Made by a program: the position numbers and the translations under genes. Source: Erysipelotrichaceae bacterium (GTDB lineage Bacteria; Bacillota_I; Bacilli_A; Erysipelotrichales; Erysipelotrichaceae). Taken from it: a stretch of 64,000 nt of DNA. Position 1 is the first letter of the stretch. Every line of letters begins with the position of its first letter. Positions 50,072 to 58,618 of this stretch are shown in pieces. The stretch is taken from contig JAFRQF010000012.1 in NCBI GenBank assembly GCA_017428765.1, positions 62,001 to 126,000 of the forward strand, in the 5' to 3' direction. The notes beneath the pieces were generated by a model. That model did no database searches. It was not told where the DNA came from and worked only from the letters and a program-made list of their open reading frames with translations.

Positions 50072-51913
50072 TTAACCTGTGTAGCAGCCGTACTGTCCAT
50101 ACATGACAGCACCCAGACAGCACAGGATACCCATCAGGAATACACCCGGCCAGATCGAACCGGTCTTGCGATACAGATAGGTATTGCCGAATGCACCGAT
50201 GCTCATACCTACCGGCATGCCCCAAAGACGGGTCAGTTCGGAACTCCATGCCTGCATAACCGTGTAATCACGATAGGCAACATTGAGCTGCAGATAGAAC
50301 TGAACAATGATGATGACAGAGATCGGTAAGATCGATAATACGATGTTCATGACATACTGACGGATCGCATCCTTCTTCTCATCACCTGTTGAAGGCAATC
50401 TTCTTTCAACGTTCATCGACAAGTTGGAAAGGATGAAGCAGAGTACCCAGACGATGATATAAGGGAATAAGAACTTGAACTTGTTCCAGGCGATCGGTTT
50501 GAAGCCCCAGAACAGGCAATAGAAATCTGTACCCAGAAGCTTCGTCTGCATATCCAGATAGGTCCAGCCGATCGTTACAATGATGATCGCCACGACCAGT
50601 GACTTGAATACTTTCTTTGGTTCGATCTTTCTGGTCTTTTCATCTGCCAGGCCAAGGTCATAAAGGTCTGCATTCACTTTCTTGGCATCTGTGACCCAGA
50701 ACACATATAACATGACCAGACCGAACAAAGCGGAACCGACGACCAGTGAAAGGGCTCTTGTCGGATGACCCATATCAAAGCCGTGTGACTGCATGAAACT
50801 AAGGAGACCTAAAGTGCCGGTCTTCATATACAGTACCATCACCAGCATCGGAAGGACGATCGCGATCGCCAGTCCGACTTTTCTCAGGCCGATATTGCGA
50901 GGCATCGACTGTCTGATCTCTGCAAAAGCCGGGACCTGATCGAGAATAAACAGATACAGGAATACCAGCATTGCGGCAAAGGAATAAATTCCAAGCTGAC
51001 CGACGATATCTTTGTTGAACCAGACCTGATCGGAGTCGTCGATGTAATTTGGAACTTCGATCAACTTCTGTGAGAAATCCAGGAATGAACCGATCGTCAT
51101 TTTATTTGCGAACGCAAATTCGTGATTCTGTTTCGGAACAAGTACGCTCTGGAAGACTTTTCCGCTTTCAAATGAACCGTATACCTTGTTCCATTCGATC
51201 AGTTCACCTTCTTTGATAAACCCGTTGATCTGCGCATCTATGCTGCAGTTTTGAAGGTTGGTTTCATAACTGTTGGAATCGGAAGTTCCGGTCGTTAACA
51301 GGACAGCTCCATTATATGCGCCGGTCCACCTTTGGGTACCTGCACGGGATCCGCCGGCCAGGATCGCGCCTTTCAGCTGATACTTTTCCGAAAGAAGAGC
51401 TGAGGACGGACATCCCATGGAGTGGCCTGAAATGATCACGTTGTCTGTATCGACGTTGGTCATGTTCAGAAGATATTTCAGCCAATATTCCGGGATCGTG
51501 ATCTCTCTTTCCCAATATTCCGGGATCGGAGGAGCCTGCCCCGGAACGACAGAACCGCCGTAAGAATCAGATTCACCGGCACCATTCCAGTCGATCGACA
51601 CGACGACAAAACCTCTTCTGGCAAATTCCACAGCCCAGGACTCATGGTTCCTCGCGTTTCCTGCCGCACCATGGACCATCAGGATGCCCGGAGCTTTATT
51701 ATCTGTCCTTGCCTGTTTCGGCGTGTAGACCAGACCGCTGTAATCAAAACCATCATCACCTGTCATATGTACTCTTTGGATCTTGACATTGCCATGATCA
51801 GATACGATGTACCAGTTTAATAATGACAATAAAACCGTCAGCACTACTGTAATGATCAGCCTTTTGTACTTTTCTTCATTATTTCCCCTTTCTTTTAAGC
51901 AGGGATCATTCAT
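50072..51913 (-). CDS. Membrane protein with extracytoplasmic alpha/beta hydrolase domain (paralogue 1)
   Basis: About 613 codons. One N-terminal helix (YKRLIITVVLTVLLSLLNWYIV), an outward-facing hydrolase domain (around residues 45-300) with VHGAAGNARNHESWAVEFARRGFVVVSIDWNG and the nucleophile elbow ISGHSMGCPSS, then about eight membrane helices to the end. 45% or so similar by eye to the next gene. The start is uncertain: the in-frame ATG lies inside a 10-bp hairpin, while a good Shine-Dalgarno/ATG pair (ATG at 51879-51877) is out of frame by one base, suggesting a frameshift at the T-run 51870-51873. Substrate unknown. Confidence 0.75.
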   Translation of the reverse strand: MNDPCLKERGNNEEKYKRLIITVVLTVLLSLLNWYIVSDHGNVKIQRVHMTGDDGFDYSGLVYTPKQARTDNKAPGILMVHGAAGNARNHESWAVEFARRGFVVVSIDWNGAGESDSYGGSVVPGQAPPIPEYWEREITIPEYWLKYLLNMTNVDTDNVIISGHSMGCPSSALLSEKYQLKGAILAGGSRAGTQRWTGAYNGAVLLTTGTSDSNSYETNLQNCSIDAQINGFIKEGELIEWNKVYGSFESGKVFQSVLVPKQNHEFAFANKMTIGSFLDFSQKLIEVPNYIDDSDQVWFNKDIVGQLGIYSFAAMLVFLYLFILDQVPAFAEIRQSMPRNIGLRKVGLAIAIVLPMLVMVLYMKTGTLGLLSFMQSHGFDMGHPTRALSLVVGSALFGLVMLYVFWVTDAKKVNADLYDLGLADEKTRKIEPKKVFKSLVVAIIIVTIGWTYLDMQTKLLGTDFYCLFWGFKPIAWNKFKFLFPYIIVWVLCFILSNLSMNVERRLPSTGDEKKDAIRQYVMNIVLSILPISVIIIVQFYLQLNVAYRDYTVMQAWSSELTRLWGMPVGMSIGAFGNTYLYRKTGSIWPGVFLMGILCCLGAVMYGQYGCYTG

Positions 51914-51943
51914 TTTTATATGATCCCTGTCTGGGAAAACTGA

Positions 51944-53965
51944 TTATTTCAATACCGGTACTGTTGTGAAATCAAACTGATACTGTCCATACAAAGTACC
52001 CATGATGCAGGCGATGAAACCGATCAGCAGAGCACAGAACCAGACATTACCGGTCTTCTTATAGATATAGGTCGAACCTGTGGATGCGATCGCCATGCCT
52101 AACGGAAGTCCGAAGATACGCTGTACATCCAGGCTCGTCTTCCAGAATCCCGAACCATCGATCGCCCAGAGATTCGATGACTGTAAATGCCATTTCATTG
52201 CGACCAGAAGCGTTACAATGAAGACTGCGATGAACATGTTGATCAGCATGGATACGATGATGTCCTTCGTTTCGTTTCCGGTCGTCGGCAGACGGCGGAT
52301 AACGTTCATATCGACGTTGATGACCAGCTGGCAGAGCACATAACCGATCAAATACGGGAGCATCGCCGGAAGTTTTGCGATGTGAATATCCTTGTTTCCG
52401 AAGAACCAGCAATAGAAATCGGTACCGAATACTTCTAACATCAGTTGCATATACGACCAGCCGACCGCTACGACGATCAGGGTCAGAAGGATACTTGGAC
52501 CAAGCATCGACCAGACAGCTGCTGCTTTCTCTTTAAACGGAGCTTTGGCATCATAATCTGCCGGAGCAAGACCGAGATCGGCCAGCGTGTATTTTTCCTT
52601 TTTGCGGCTGACCAGGAAAGCGATCAGACCAAGCAAGGCAAACAAGCTGTTACCTAAAACGACGCCGAAGTTCAAAGAAGCATAACGCAGACGGAAACCG
52701 TACTTTACCATGTTTCTGCCCTGTGTGCCGATGAAGCCAAACAGGTCTGTCTTGATGACGATGTAAGGAATGACCAGACCCAGCAGCATGATGATCGGAA
52801 GCACGACGCCTCTTTCACCGATATTCTTCGCAATTGGACGTCTGACTGCCGCAAACGCCGGTACGCTGTCCATCAGAAGGAATGCCAGAGCAAATAAGAA
52901 ATAGGCAAACGCGATGCAGCAAAGCATGCCGGTATAGTCCTTATACATCCAGACCTGATCAGAAGAATCGATGAAATTCGGAACCTTATCGCCGATGATC
53001 TGCTGACCATACTTCAATAAGTTGCCGATCGTGATCTTGGAAACGAAAGCTGCTTCGTGGATTCGGTAGTCTTCTTTGCAGAAGATGAAACCTGTATTGT
53101 TTTCGAAGGAACCGTAGAGCTTATCCGGTTCGATCTCCGTGGCGTTCTCATAACCCGGATATTTATTTAAGATGTTGACACCTCTCTGCAAGAAGACGTT
53201 CCAATCACCGACACCCGAATAGTTGGTCATTTCTGCTTCACCCATACAGACGACACAGTTGCCGACCCACTTGAACCAGTCTTCATTCCATTCCGTATAG
53301 ATGATATCTCTTGGCTTTTCACCAGGTTTCCGACCCGGATCGTAAGTACCTTCCGGTGCCTTATAGTGGCCGGAGAACGGAGAGACACCGGCTGCTGTCA
53401 GGATGCCCTTGGCGTTGTATTTTGCGCCGAGATCCCAGGCCTGGGTCGTACCTGCCGAGTGACCTGTTGCCAGGATGTTATCTTTGTCGACGAACGGCAG
53501 ATTCAGCATGTACTGATACCAGAAGTTCGGTTCCAGATGACTTTCTTTTTCGGAATCCGTATATAACGCATCTCCCGAACCATTCAGATCAGGAACGATG
53601 ACGACAAATCCTCTTCTGGCGAATTCGACTGCCCATGATTCATGGTTTCTGGCATTGCCTGCCGAACCATGGAACATGATGACCGTCGGGGCCGGATTTT
53701 CATCGGTCGCCGTCTTAGGACGATATACCAGGGCGCTCCATTCAGCGCCGTTTGAACCTACTGCTTTGACTCTTTCGATATCGACTTTTCCCCAGTCGGA
53801 TATGATGCCCCAGTTCAATACAGTCAGGCATAACAGAACGATCAAAGAGATCACAAAACCCTTGCGGATCTTTTTAGACTCTTTTTTCTTGTGCTCAGGA
53901 TCGTAGAAATTCTCAGTCAGCTTCTGATCCATTTCTGCATCCATCTCTTTTTTGAAAAATGACAT
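51944..53965 (-). CDS. Membrane protein with extracytoplasmic alpha/beta hydrolase domain (paralogue 2)
   Basis: 673 residues from MSFFKKEMDAEMD (ATG behind GGAGATAAT). A 45-residue charged cytoplasmic head, one helix (GFVISLIVLLCLTVLNWGIISDW), a hydrolase domain with FHGSAGNARNHESWAVEFARRGFVVIVPDLNGSGDA and elbow ATGHSAGTTQAWD, then about eight helices from residue 350 on. The hydrolase faces outside by topology. No known family name fits; the C-terminal helices resemble a transporter-like or acyltransferase-like bundle. First gene of the pair; promoter covered by a cre site. Confidence 0.8.
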   Translation of the reverse strand: MSFFKKEMDAEMDQKLTENFYDPEHKKKESKKIRKGFVISLIVLLCLTVLNWGIISDWGKVDIERVKAVGSNGAEWSALVYRPKTATDENPAPTVIMFHGSAGNARNHESWAVEFARRGFVVIVPDLNGSGDALYTDSEKESHLEPNFWYQYMLNLPFVDKDNILATGHSAGTTQAWDLGAKYNAKGILTAAGVSPFSGHYKAPEGTYDPGRKPGEKPRDIIYTEWNEDWFKWVGNCVVCMGEAEMTNYSGVGDWNVFLQRGVNILNKYPGYENATEIEPDKLYGSFENNTGFIFCKEDYRIHEAAFVSKITIGNLLKYGQQIIGDKVPNFIDSSDQVWMYKDYTGMLCCIAFAYFLFALAFLLMDSVPAFAAVRRPIAKNIGERGVVLPIIMLLGLVIPYIVIKTDLFGFIGTQGRNMVKYGFRLRYASLNFGVVLGNSLFALLGLIAFLVSRKKEKYTLADLGLAPADYDAKAPFKEKAAAVWSMLGPSILLTLIVVAVGWSYMQLMLEVFGTDFYCWFFGNKDIHIAKLPAMLPYLIGYVLCQLVINVDMNVIRRLPTTGNETKDIIVSMLINMFIAVFIVTLLVAMKWHLQSSNLWAIDGSGFWKTSLDVQRIFGLPLGMAIASTGSTYIYKKTGNVWFCALLIGFIACIMGTLYGQYQFDFTTVPVLK

Positions 53966-54040
53966 ATTATCTCCTTTCGCCCCCTTACTCATTTCCTGCA
54001 TCAGACATCAGACATATGAGCTTCGGCTTTTTGTAATTTC

Positions 54041-54069
54041 AAAATACAATCCTCAGAAAGCGCTTTCAA
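54041..54069 (-). promoter_or_regulatory. Promoter of the hydrolase pair
   Basis: On the minus strand TTGAAA, 17 bases, TATTTT; the -35 box is part of the cre site. Confidence 0.65.
54055..54069. promoter_or_regulatory. cre site (CcpA catabolite-repression operator)
   Basis: On the minus strand TTGAAAGCGCTTTCT, matching the cre consensus TGNAANCGNTNNCA at nearly every position. Overlap with the -35 box predicts repression of the membrane hydrolase genes on good sugars. Confidence 0.8.
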
Positions 54070-54190
54070 TCACATGGGCACCACTGGCTGAATGGAGGTC
54101 CTGTGTGGGTTTTTTCAAAAACGCAAGTGGTCGGGAAACGGACGCAACTGGATTCTGCTATCGGATATAATGAAAGTGTCAGGAAGCATG

Positions 54191-54904
54191 ATGAACAGAA
54201 AGATCGTTGTTTGTGACGACGAAAAGAACATAATACGACAGATCGATGACTATCTGAAACAGTTCGCGAAAGAGACCGGGATCTCATTCAGCGTTCTTTT
54301 TTATGACAGTGCAGAAGACCTGATTGCCCATATGCCGAAAGACGCCGACATCCTGTTGCTGGATATCATGATGAAAGATGCGACCGGACTGGATGCGGCA
54401 AGAAAGCTAAGGAATGAGGGTTATTCCGGCTGTATCATCTTTATCACCAGCATGAAAGAATACGCTTTGGAAGCTTTCGATGTCCATGCGTTTTCTTATC
54501 TTTTAAAACCGCTTCTGTATTCCGACCTCTCCCGCAGTCTGAAAGAAGCGTTCAGACAGCTTGATAAGAAAGAGGAAGCTTTTCTTTTCATCAATGACAG
54601 AAACGAGACCCATAAGGTCGTATTGAACGATGTGATCTATGCCGAAGTCTATCAGCACACTTCGATCATCACTTTCTAAGACGAAAAAAAAGAATATAAG
54701 ATATCTCTCAATACGCTGGAAGAAGAAACTGCCGGACAGGATTTCTTCCGCTGCCATAAGAGCTATCTGATCAATATGCATCATATATCAAAGATCGGTG
54801 TCGATCAGATAACGATGGACAACGCCGATAAGATCCCATTATCCAAACACCGGCGCAAAGATTTTCTTGCGGCATATTCAAAAATGGTAGGGACTGCATT
54901 ATGA
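54191..54904 (+). pseudogene. LytTR-family response regulator with in-frame TAA
   Basis: Receiver domain at residues 1-120 with acidic pocket CDDE (D9, D10) and phosphoacceptor D58 in LLLDIMMKD. The LytTR DNA-binding domain begins FLFINDRNETHKVVLNDVIYAEVYQHTSIITF and is cut by TAA at 54677-54679. The frame continues unshifted as DEKKEYKISLNTLEEETAGQDFFRCHKSYLINMHHISKIG to a TGA that overlaps the histidine kinase ATG (ATGA), the normal operon junction. The stop most likely replaces an aromatic residue such as Tyr. As read, the product lacks most of its DNA-binding domain. Confidence 0.85.
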
Positions 54905-56226
54905 TCTCCTTCAATGATCTTGTCGGTTTTCTTGTCGATACTCTGTTTGCCTACATGGTATTGAAAAGGACCGAAGGAAAAGATGATATACCCGACAGCA
55001 GAAAGATGATATCTCTGCTTTTTCTGGCAATGACCATCATTCTTTATTCGATCAATCTGTTCAGTGCCGTTCCTGTCTCCGAACTCAGAAATCTCATCCG
55101 TCTGTTATTACGTATCCTGCTTTATTATCTGTTTGTGCGGACATACCGGGGCTCATCTGCCATGGTCTCGTTATTCTATTCTTCTTTCTGTGCTTCCTTA
55201 TATACGCTGTGCCATAACATCTTTCTCACGCCGCTTACTAGATCGTTTCTGATGGCCACCCATGCGTTTACCGGTATCCATTTCTTAGATGTGTTCCTAT
55301 GCATCCTGATCGTCTATGGGACCAAGATCCTGATCTATTATCTGGTCTTCCGCTTCGTTCCTTTTGATTATGTCGTTGATGTCGATCTGATCAGCTTCTT
55401 TACCCTGATCATCGTAATGATGATCTCTGTCTTCATCAAGAGCGTTCAGCAATCCCTGGGTGAGATCATTTCCTTAAGCAGCCTCCACCTTCAGATCTCG
55501 ATCTATTTCATCATACTGCAGATCACACTGATCGCTTTTCTGATCATTTTTGAACATTATCGAAGCAAGGTGCACGAAAACTTGATTCTTTCCATACAGG
55601 ACATCAATACCAAAGCGATCCTTGAAAATACCAGGCAGAATTTTGAAAACGAAGAATCGCTCAGATCCTTCCGGCACGATGTCAAAAATCACATCACTGC
55701 TGTGAGTGTCCTGCTCGAAAATCACGACATAGACGCAGCCAGAGAATATCTTCATGAGATCGATGAAGGATTGCAGGACGTCAATCGGATCTACAATACC
55801 GGAAACCATCTCCTTGATGGGCTGCTCAAACAGAAAAGCGATCTGGCAGAAAGAAAAGACATATCATTTGAAGTCAATGTGGATTTCAGAAAAGGAGACT
55901 TCATTTCTCCTTATGATCTGTGCACCATCATCTCCAATATCCTTGATAATGCCATCGAGGCAAACGAAAAGATCGAAGACAAAGAGAATCGCTTCATCCG
56001 GGTCAGAGGTTCCGAATCCGCCGGTCAGCTGATCCTGGGGATCGAAAACCCGGATCCCAAAGACAATGAAAGCGAGCTTCTTTCAACGACCAAAAAAGAC
56101 CACAAGCTTCACGGCTATGGTCTTAAGAACGTTAAAAAGGCTGTCAGAAAATACAACGGAGAACTCAATATCTTCAGAGAAAACTCAAACTTCATCCTGA
56201 CGATCATCATCCCCCTTCCCGAATAG
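54901..56226 (+). CDS. GHKL-domain sensor histidine kinase (AgrC/BlpH-like)
   Basis: 441 residues. About six membrane helices in residues 1-220 form the sensor part. The phospho-acceptor box is LRSFRHDVKNHITAV (H259). The ATP-binding GHKL domain has IISNILDNAIEANEKIED (N-box) and LHGYGLKNVKKAVRKYNGELNI (G-box). The architecture is that of peptide-pheromone receptors paired with LytTR regulators. The ATG overlaps the end of the regulator gene. With the regulator interrupted, the system may be inactive in this strain. Confidence 0.9.
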   Translation: MISFNDLVGFLVDTLFAYMVLKRTEGKDDIPDSRKMISLLFLAMTIILYSINLFSAVPVSELRNLIRLLLRILLYYLFVRTYRGSSAMVSLFYSSFCASLYTLCHNIFLTPLTRSFLMATHAFTGIHFLDVFLCILIVYGTKILIYYLVFRFVPFDYVVDVDLISFFTLIIVMMISVFIKSVQQSLGEIISLSSLHLQISIYFIILQITLIAFLIIFEHYRSKVHENLILSIQDINTKAILENTRQNFENEESLRSFRHDVKNHITAVSVLLENHDIDAAREYLHEIDEGLQDVNRIYNTGNHLLDGLLKQKSDLAERKDISFEVNVDFRKGDFISPYDLCTIISNILDNAIEANEKIEDKENRFIRVRGSESAGQLILGIENPDPKDNESELLSTTKKDHKLHGYGLKNVKKAVRKYNGELNIFRENSNFILTIIIPLPE

Positions 56227-56253
56227 AAAAGCATCCTGCATAATGTATTTTTT

Positions 56254-56280
56254 AAATCTTGACTTATGTCAAGATTTTTA
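56254..56280 (+). terminator. Terminator after the histidine kinase gene
   Basis: AAATCTTGAC-TTAT-GTCAAGATTT followed by TTTATAT. Confidence 0.88.
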
Positions 56281-56364
56281 TATCAGTTCATTAAATGGAC
56301 CGGATCGCTCATCAGAAACAGGGTATGACATATCTGAACAGAACGTAGATCGGTCGGACATCTG

Positions 56365-57735
56365 CTATTTTCTGAACCCTTCGATCGCATCTTTCAATAT
56401 TTCAAAAGACTTGTCTTTTCCATATACGGAACTGTCAAGACAGATGTGATAATGTCTGGCCAGACCCCAGGAATGACCGGTAAAATGACGGCAATAGGAT
56501 TTTCTGAGATTGTCCTCCCATTCCAGGTCTTCCAGGATCGTCTGTTTGTCTTCGTGACGGTATTGAGATAATCTCTCTGCCCGATAGTTTCGATCAGCGC
56601 TGATGAAGATGTTGAAAGTGTTCGGCCGGTTCTTCAATATATAAGCTCCCAGTCTTCCGACGATCACGCAGCTTTCCTTGCCGGCAATATCCCTGATGAC
56701 TTTCTTCTGCGCATCGAATATGGCATCTGTCTCGCTTTCCTGCCTCGTGTATCCGTAACTCTGGTTATACAAGGTATACCAGACACCGTTGACCCTTTCT
56801 TCTTTTCTCGTGATCAGTTCGTTGGATAAACCGGTCTCTGCCGCTGCCTTCTCGATCAGATCGTAATCATAGAAAGCGATGCCCAGTTCCTTCGCGATCC
56901 TTTCGCCGATCTCATGTCCGCCGGAACCCAATTCTCTTTCGATCGTAATGACAAGCGGATAGTCTTCAGATAAGACAAAGACTTCTTTTTCTTCTTCGCT
57001 CTTGAAGAACGGCAGGTAACGGCTGCACAGCTGGGAAAAGTAACCGACCAGAAATGCACTCAGCAAAGTCCCTTCCCGAACGCCATCGATCTTCCCATAT
57101 ACCAGTAATGAGATCATTGCCGACAGGGCGACAAACAGCACATCATTTCCTATCTTTATCTGCCCGAACTGTTTCCTCATCTTCTTTGCGATCACGCTGA
57201 TCGCTCCTTCGGAAGCCATTGTCAGAAGTCTTGCATTGATCTCAAGATATAATCCGAATCCCATGAGGGCACAGGAAAAGATACAAAGAAGCACATTGAG
57301 CAGATAAGAAGATAAAGATATATTGCTTGTCAAAGACAGTGTATAATCCGTAAAGTAACCAAACAGGAATACCGTCAGCAGCTGAAGCAGGTTCATCAGC
57401 CTGTATTCTTTTTTCAGAAGGAAGACCTGTATCAGGACATAGATGATATTGATGGAAACCGTGACCGATCCCATAGAGATCGAAAAGATCTTCCCAAGAA
57501 GATAAGAAAGCGACGAGGAAGGCGATACGCCCAGACCTGATCTGACAGACAAGGCGACCCCCAAAGCCAGAAAAAACAGACCCGCCACAAGAAGTAAGCA
57601 GCGCTTCATAAATTCATTTCTTTTATTTTCCATATTCAAAAACCTGTTGTATTTCCACAGATCTATGATATCATGAAATTGGTAAGACCAGTTATCTATC
57701 TTCAAATCATTGGTCTTATCCGGGATATTACTCAT
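56365..57735 (-). CDS. YczE-type membrane domain fused to cytidylate-kinase-like domain
   Basis: 456 residues. Residues 43-245 form a YczE-like membrane domain (LLLVAGLFFLALGVALSVRSGLGVSPSSSLSYLLG ... GVREGTLLSAFLVGYFSQ). Residues 260-456 form a soluble cytidylate-kinase-like domain: LVITIERELGSGGHEIGERIAKELGIAFYDYDLIEKAA, KVIRDIAGKESCVIVGRLGAYIL and a C-terminal HYHICLDSSVYG. The start with AAGGAGG ten bases upstream (MSNIPDKTND) adds a polar 42-residue head whose DNA contains a TGGT-N3-ACCA palindrome; alternative starts are MENKRNEF and MKRCLLLV. Confidence 0.82.
   Translation of the reverse strand: MSNIPDKTNDLKIDNWSYQFHDIIDLWKYNRFLNMENKRNEFMKRCLLLVAGLFFLALGVALSVRSGLGVSPSSSLSYLLGKIFSISMGSVTVSINIIYVLIQVFLLKKEYRLMNLLQLLTVFLFGYFTDYTLSLTSNISLSSYLLNVLLCIFSCALMGFGLYLEINARLLTMASEGAISVIAKKMRKQFGQIKIGNDVLFVALSAMISLLVYGKIDGVREGTLLSAFLVGYFSQLCSRYLPFFKSEEEKEVFVLSEDYPLVITIERELGSGGHEIGERIAKELGIAFYDYDLIEKAAAETGLSNELITRKEERVNGVWYTLYNQSYGYTRQESETDAIFDAQKKVIRDIAGKESCVIVGRLGAYILKNRPNTFNIFISADRNYRAERLSQYRHEDKQTILEDLEWEDNLRKSYCRHFTGHSWGLARHYHICLDSSVYGKDKSFEILKDAIEGFRK
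57677..57693. promoter_or_regulatory. FadR-like palindrome near the start of the YczE-kinase gene
   Basis: AATTGGTAAGACCAGTT, with TGGT-AAG-ACCA core identical in form to the iorA operator. A degenerate copy (TGGTCTTATCC) follows about 30 bases away. Confidence 0.75.
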
Positions 57736-57755
57736 AATAAAACGACCTCCTTTTT

Positions 57756-57805
57756 AAGACGACAGCCTTGCTATCCCGCCCTCTCTAATTGTCGTCTTTT
57801 TTTAT
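57756..57805 (+). terminator. Hairpin with T-run upstream of gntR, antisense to the fusion gene leader
   Basis: AAGACGACA - 25 bases - TGTCGTCTT followed by TTTTTTTATT on the plus strand. It forms a proper terminator only in the plus direction, where no coding gene precedes it. On the minus strand the same stem sits directly before the AAGGAGG of the fusion gene. Confidence 0.65.
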
Positions 57806-57831
57806 TATCCTGTTCGCAGAAATACTGCTTC

Positions 57832-57863
57832 TGCTATAATATTTGGTAAGGTGGTATTACCAC
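57832..57863 (+). promoter_or_regulatory. gntR promoter with overlapping autoregulatory operator
   Basis: Extended -10 TGCTATAAT (TATAAT at 57835-57840), then GTGGTATTACCAC at 57851-57863 with core TGGT-ATT-ACCA across the transcription start. Confidence 0.8.
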
Positions 57864-57880
57864 TTTCAAGGAGAATTGAT

Positions 57881-58618
57881 ATGGCAAATAAATCTGCTTT
57901 GAATCTCGAACCGGTAGAAACAAAAAAAGCTTCTGTAGCGATCTTTGAACAGATCCGTGACAAGATCGTCTCCGGCGAACTGAAACCCGGTGATCTGCTT
58001 CCTTCCGAACGACAGATGACTGAAATGTTACAAAGATCCAGACCAACGATCCGGGAAGCTTTGCGCATGCTGGAACAGTCCGGTTTCATCAAGACGACAA
58101 TCGGCACTGCCGGTCCGGTCGTTCAGGAATACAAGCTTTCCAATCTCTCGGTCCCGATGGAGAATATCCTGAAAATCAATGAAGTCACCGATTATGAAGT
58201 CTATGAATATAGAAAAGAATGCGAACGCTTCGTTGCAGCCTGGGCAGCTCTTCGCAGAACAAAAGAAGATATTGAAAAGATGCGGATCATTATTGAAGAA
58301 TCAAAACGATGCGTCGATGAGAAACGCTATCTCGATATCCTGGATCTCGATCTCAGATTTCATGAAGCGATCTATGAAGCTTCACACAACAAAGTCGCAG
58401 GCATCCTGAATTCGATCACACATGACATCACCGAAAATTCCATTGAAAAGATCCTGGTGAATGCCGAAGAAAAGGAAAGGAGCGCCTTCGTCAAAAAGAT
58501 CGTCAAAGCACATACGGCGATCTTTGATGCGATAAAAGAAAAAGATGAGAAGGCCGCAAAAAGCGCGATCACTTCCCATCTGGAAAGTTTCAACAAAGAC
58601 TACAAGAAAGTCTTATAA
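57881..58618 (+). CDS. GntR-family regulator, FadR/FCD subfamily
   Basis: 245 residues. Winged HTH at residues 18-82 with KIVSGELKPGDLLPSERQMTEMLQRSRPTIREALRMLEQSGFIKT. An all-helical FCD effector domain (residues 95-240) follows, with metal/ligand residues in DLDLRFHEAIYEAS and AHTAIFDAIKEKDEKAAKSAITSHLESF. ATG behind AAGGAG. It most likely binds the TGGT-N3-ACCA palindromes at its own promoter, at iorA and at the YczE-kinase gene. The ligand is probably a carboxylate such as a 2-oxo- or 2-hydroxyacid, as is common for FCD proteins. Confidence 0.93.
   Translation: MANKSALNLEPVETKKASVAIFEQIRDKIVSGELKPGDLLPSERQMTEMLQRSRPTIREALRMLEQSGFIKTTIGTAGPVVQEYKLSNLSVPMENILKINEVTDYEVYEYRKECERFVAAWAALRRTKEDIEKMRIIIEESKRCVDEKRYLDILDLDLRFHEAIYEASHNKVAGILNSITHDITENSIEKILVNAEEKERSAFVKKIVKAHTAIFDAIKEKDEKAAKSAITSHLESFNKDYKKVL

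Noticed and set aside
57756-57805. Known riboswitch class before the YczE-kinase fusion
   Set aside because: The stem and loop do not match any aptamer pattern I know (preQ1, guanidine, fluoride and SAM were considered); treated as a simple hairpin/terminator.
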